Shown here one piece after another: positions 60,955-64,000 of a stretch of 64,000 nucleotides of DNA (positions within the stretch are counted from its first letter, which is position 1; each line of letters begins with the position of its first letter). A program made the translations under genes and the position numbers. Location: positions 200,286 to 264,285 of the forward strand of contig NW_006499481.1 of NCBI RefSeq assembly GCF_000471905.2. Reading direction: 5' to 3'. The notes under the pieces were generated by a model. That model worked only from the letters and a program-made list of their open reading frames with translations, did not search any database and had not been told where the DNA came from. Source of the stretch: Amborella trichopoda (lineage: Eukaryota; Streptophyta; Magnoliopsida; Amborellales; Amborellaceae).

Positions 60955-61315
60955 TTATTGATGGATGATGGCAAGACAAGAAGGGATAAAATTCAAAATG
61001 AATCCATTCGGGATAATTTAGGTGTGGCACCAATAGGCAATAACATGAGAGAAAGCAAACTTTGGTGAGCTGGCCATGTATAGCGCCGACCCAATACAAC
61101 ACCTGTTAAGAGGTGCGAGTTAGTTCAAGTGGAAGGATTGACAAGCGCTAGGGGTAAGCCCAAAAGGACGTGGTTGGAAGGAGTCCAAAACGATATGGGA
61201 ACTTTTGGGCTCACTGAAGGTATGGCCTTTAATAGAGTAGAATGGCGAACCACAAGTCATGGAGCCGACACCAATTAATTGGAAAAAGGCTATGATGATG
61301 ATGATGATGATGACT
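60955..61315 (+). mobile_element. RTE-type LINE 3-prime end, broken, with GAT tail
   Basis: The + frame near 61047-61265 reads MRESKLW, stop, AGHV, stop, RRPNTTPVKRCELVQVEG, then RGKPKRTWLEGVQNDMG and FGLTEGMAFNRVEWRTTS. This is the same C-terminal RTE pattern as at 29890-30375 but with two in-frame stops. It ends in a (gat)n microsatellite at 61294-61313, the usual tail of plant RTE elements. Only the last few hundred bases are present. Confidence 0.7.
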
Positions 61316-63006
61316 TTTATTGATCCTGCCGCTATAAATAACTTAAGCATGTCATTCACTAATTTAAAAATCGTATGCATGGTGTCCTGTTCGACAAAAA
61401 GTGGAGTTGATTTTTTGAATATTTTGTTTTTAGGTGGACTTCATGACTTGAAATTTATGAAAACAAGAGAAAACACACACACACACACACTCTCAAGGAA
61501 CAAGGTTTAAAGAAATACCACATTTATAATATCGATTTGGGGACTAGCTTAAGCTTCTTATGAGTACCACATTGATTTAGGAGCACTCACTTTTTGGTGA
61601 GTGATCCACCTAATATTGGCACTCCAAACGACTACAAAATTAAGGAAAATTGAGGTAGAACGACACAAAATGACATGACCCGATGAATTATATGATTTTG
61701 CTTACCTTGTGTATATGATAAGAGGGGACCCGTCCTTGCGCCATGTTCTTCTCCCAAATTCTGCAATCTCTTGAAAAGGAGTCGAAATTTTGATCTCCAT
61801 TCAGTTGAATTTGATCTTAGAAACCGTTTAGTCCTCTTATGAGTTCAAACCTTGAAGTTTGGTCTTCTCTCGCTTCACTCAAGTTCTCTCTTTTTAGTAC
61901 CCTCTATAGAGCTCTCTCCTTAGTTCATTTTTCTAGTTCATAGTTAGTTCTCCTCTCTTTTTTCGTTCTCGCTTCACTCAAGTGTGGGATATTTATGGGC
62001 CACAAAAGGTCAAATTAGGGCTGGCCCATGTTTTATTACCAAAAGGGTTAGTTAGGCAAAATAGACCCAAATTGCAAGTTTTTCCCGGGGTTCTTAAGGC
62101 TTTATTCCAACTGTTGATTCAGCATCTTTTGCTTAGTGAACTGACTGATTTCGTGCTTACTTTTGCCAGGTCTTGAGCTAGATTTCTTCCATAGATTGGT
62201 GGAGAATTGAATTGAGCCGTGAGCATCATATGGCTCAAACCCCATATAAAAACTCTTTGAATTTATAAAATTTTGGATCAAACATTGCTCACTGGTCACT
62301 CTGTAGTAGACGCATTGTTCTCCCAATTTGATATTTGATTAGCTCTTAAATTTGATTAAATGGGTCAAAGTTTTTTTTTTTCCCTGAGAAGTTCACGTTA
62401 TATGTATATATATGTATATAAAGCGTACAAAATTCTCACAGAGTGTGAGTTTGAGGCAGCCCACGGAGGGAATTGAAAGAGGACCATACACTATGCCTCA
62501 TTTTTCTCGTGATTCTTCCCCAAATCTTGAAGTGATTGGTTCATTGATTCAAAAAGCGGACCGCCCAGTGCCTAGGCGGTCCAGAAGGCCTGGGCGATGG
62601 CAGCCAAACTAGGCGGGTGCCCAAGGCCCGCACCTCGTCCAGGGGCGGAAATGGATTTTTTTTATGGTCCTTTTGGGGTTTTTTTGAAAAAACAATGTTT
62701 TTAAAGGTGGGTTTCAGGTTCATTTGAAGCCTAAACCCACAATAACCCATTTTTTAGAGAAAGAAACCTCAAAAAAAACTAGATTTTGTGATTTTCATTA
62801 GATCTAAGTATTTCTCAAAGTTACGAGAAATGGATCCAAACATCACCCATCAAGATTAGATTTAGTTTTGGAGTTTTTCTACTCCAATTAGAGGTTGTTT
62901 TTTAATATTTTAGCACCAGAAAACATCTCAGAGGTGGAAGTTTGGAGTTCAAGCAATCAAAGTAACTGCAAAACTTCATTTTTTAGATTGCTTGTATTAT
63001 TTTGAG
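61316..63006. other. Repeat-rich flank, no gene seen
   Basis: It contains a CA run (61474-61490), a twice-present gttctcgcttcactcaagt string (about 61868 and 61965), a TATA-rich patch at 62400-62420 and a GCCTAGGCGG-containing repeat at 62550-62650. 62790-63006 may be the 5-prime untranslated part of the hAT element that follows. Confidence 0.35.
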
Positions 63007-63990
63007 ATGTCTGCTTCAGGATCTAGTCGAAGTGGTAATCCGGGTTGAAAATATGATATAACCCAAATCCAAATGACAAAATTGCATACGATGCAATTAT
63101 TGTGAAAAGGATACAAAACGGGGACATGAACCGGTTTAAGAAACATCTTTCCGATATTAAGGGGAATGTTGCCCCTTGTAAAAATGTTCCTGAAGCTATC
63201 AGAGAGGAGATTAACTAATATATGAGTTCAGTAAAACATAAACAGGAACAAAATCCTTGTCATTTGGATAGTTCTATTTCTGGTTTTGCTAGAAGAAATG
63301 ACTTGGGTTGGAAGTATCGTCATAACCCGAAACCAAACAATAAAAATTGTACAAGGTATAATTTTTGTGAAAAATATACCAATAGGAGTATTAACCGCTT
63401 CAAGAAACACCTTGTCAGTATTAAAGGGAATGTTGCTTCTTGTAAAGAGGTTCTTGAAGCTATTTGGGATGAGATGAGATAATATCTAAATTTAGTAGAA
63501 CCAAAAAATGATGAAAATGAGTCTTGTTCTATCGAAATATCTTCTTCAGGTTCTTCTAGAAGTGGTGATCCGAGTTGGAAGTATGGTCATAACTCGAATA
63601 CGAATGACAAAAATCGTATTAATGTAATTATTGTAGAAAAGATACTAATGGGGGTATTTACCGGTTCAAAAAACACCTTACCGGTATTAAAGGGGATGTT
63701 GCCCATTGTAAAAATGTTCCTCAGACTACCAAGGAGGAGATTATACAATATTTGAGTTCAAGGAAGCACAAAAAGATAGAAACTGGTAAAGCAGCCAAGA
63801 CTCCTAAGGCTACATCTGCACAGAGTAAAGAGGGAGGTAAAAGAAGAGGAGGAAGAGGTAGATTCAGAAGAAACAGAGGAGGACGAGCATTATGTTGAAG
63901 ACGGAGATGATTCTGATGATGATGGCCTTGAATTTGATGCATATGATGAACCTTACCCTCCTTCTGATGATGATGATGATGATGATGACT
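63007..63990 (+). pseudogene. hAT-type transposase start with three tandem BED zinc-finger units, decayed
   Basis: A start-like ATG at 63007 gives MSASGSSRSGNPG, then a stop where the other units have Trp (TGG to TGA). Three homologous units of about 260 bp follow. Each carries the BED finger pattern C-N-Y/F-C ... NRFKKHL..IKGNVA.C typical of plant hAT transposases. Unit 1 (about 63090-63190) is frameshifted from the start. Unit 2 (63222-63482) has Tyr in place of the first zinc Cys (YNFCEK). Unit 3 (about 63629-63760) keeps CNYCRK and FKKHLTGIKGDVAHC but is reached only through a frameshift. After it come a Lys/Arg-rich stretch and, in another frame, an acidic tail rich in Asp/Glu ending in a run of eight Asp and TGA at about 63991. 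No DUF659 or dimerisation domain lies in the window. Confidence 0.7.
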
Positions 63991-64000
63991 GAAGAATGAA

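Noticed and set aside
61700..61790. First katanin exon on the minus strand
   Set aside because: The ATG there gives MAQGRVPSYHIHK with a good donor, but this does not resemble a katanin p80 start.
1..64000. tRNA or rRNA genes
   Set aside because: I scanned for the tRNA B-box word ggttcgaatcc and conserved rRNA strings and saw none with a matching context.

Overview
This is a plant nuclear genomic window, most likely from a flowering plant. The evidence is: spliced genes with short GT-AG introns, a plant half-size ABCG transporter, a plant DUF707 gene, a plant-type katanin p80 gene, L1 and RTE type LINEs, an LTR retrotransposon primed by initiator methionine tRNA, a hAT transposase fragment, and AT-rich intergenic DNA full of inverted-repeat elements. 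Nothing bacterial, plasmid, phage or CRISPR-like is visible. The species cannot be named from the sequence alone.

Layout. Positions 1-3200 hold transposon relics: three copies of a terminal-inverted-repeat element, a LINE 3-prime end and a foldback element. At 3352-3750 (+) lies an intronless gene for a small secreted protein with eight cysteines. From 3880 to 15280 I see no convincing gene; the stretch holds further copies of the same element, a two-copy 400-600 bp tandem duplication, a CT/GA hairpin and degenerate repeats. At 15482-18607 (+) is a complete ten-exon gene for a 712-residue ABCG half-transporter of the cuticle-lipid type. From 21965 to 38302 (-) is a complete fifteen-exon gene for a 412-residue DUF707 type II membrane protein. 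Its introns carry an L1-type LINE, an RTE LINE 3-prime end and a small LTR element with intact target-site duplication. From 41567 to 56244 (-) are the last thirteen exons I can trace of a katanin p80 WD40 subunit gene. Its N-terminal WD40 exons are not visible and probably lie beyond the right edge. One of its introns holds a second L1-type LINE with an RNase H region. The right end (about 58-64 kb) is transposon-rich: a second RTE LINE end and a decayed hAT transposase start with three tandem BED zinc-finger units.

The two + strand genes and the two - strand genes converge between 18607 and 21965. No shared pathway links the four genes: cuticle lipid export, microtubule severing, a Golgi/secretory-like protein of unknown role and a secreted peptide. 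The compact ABCG gene contrasts with the two transposon-swollen minus-strand genes. I found no clearly new biological system. The least ordinary items are the AT-rich TIR element family with about ten copies here, the miniature gag-start/pol-end LTR element, the triple BED array and the tandem NAGNAG splice acceptor in the DUF707 gene.
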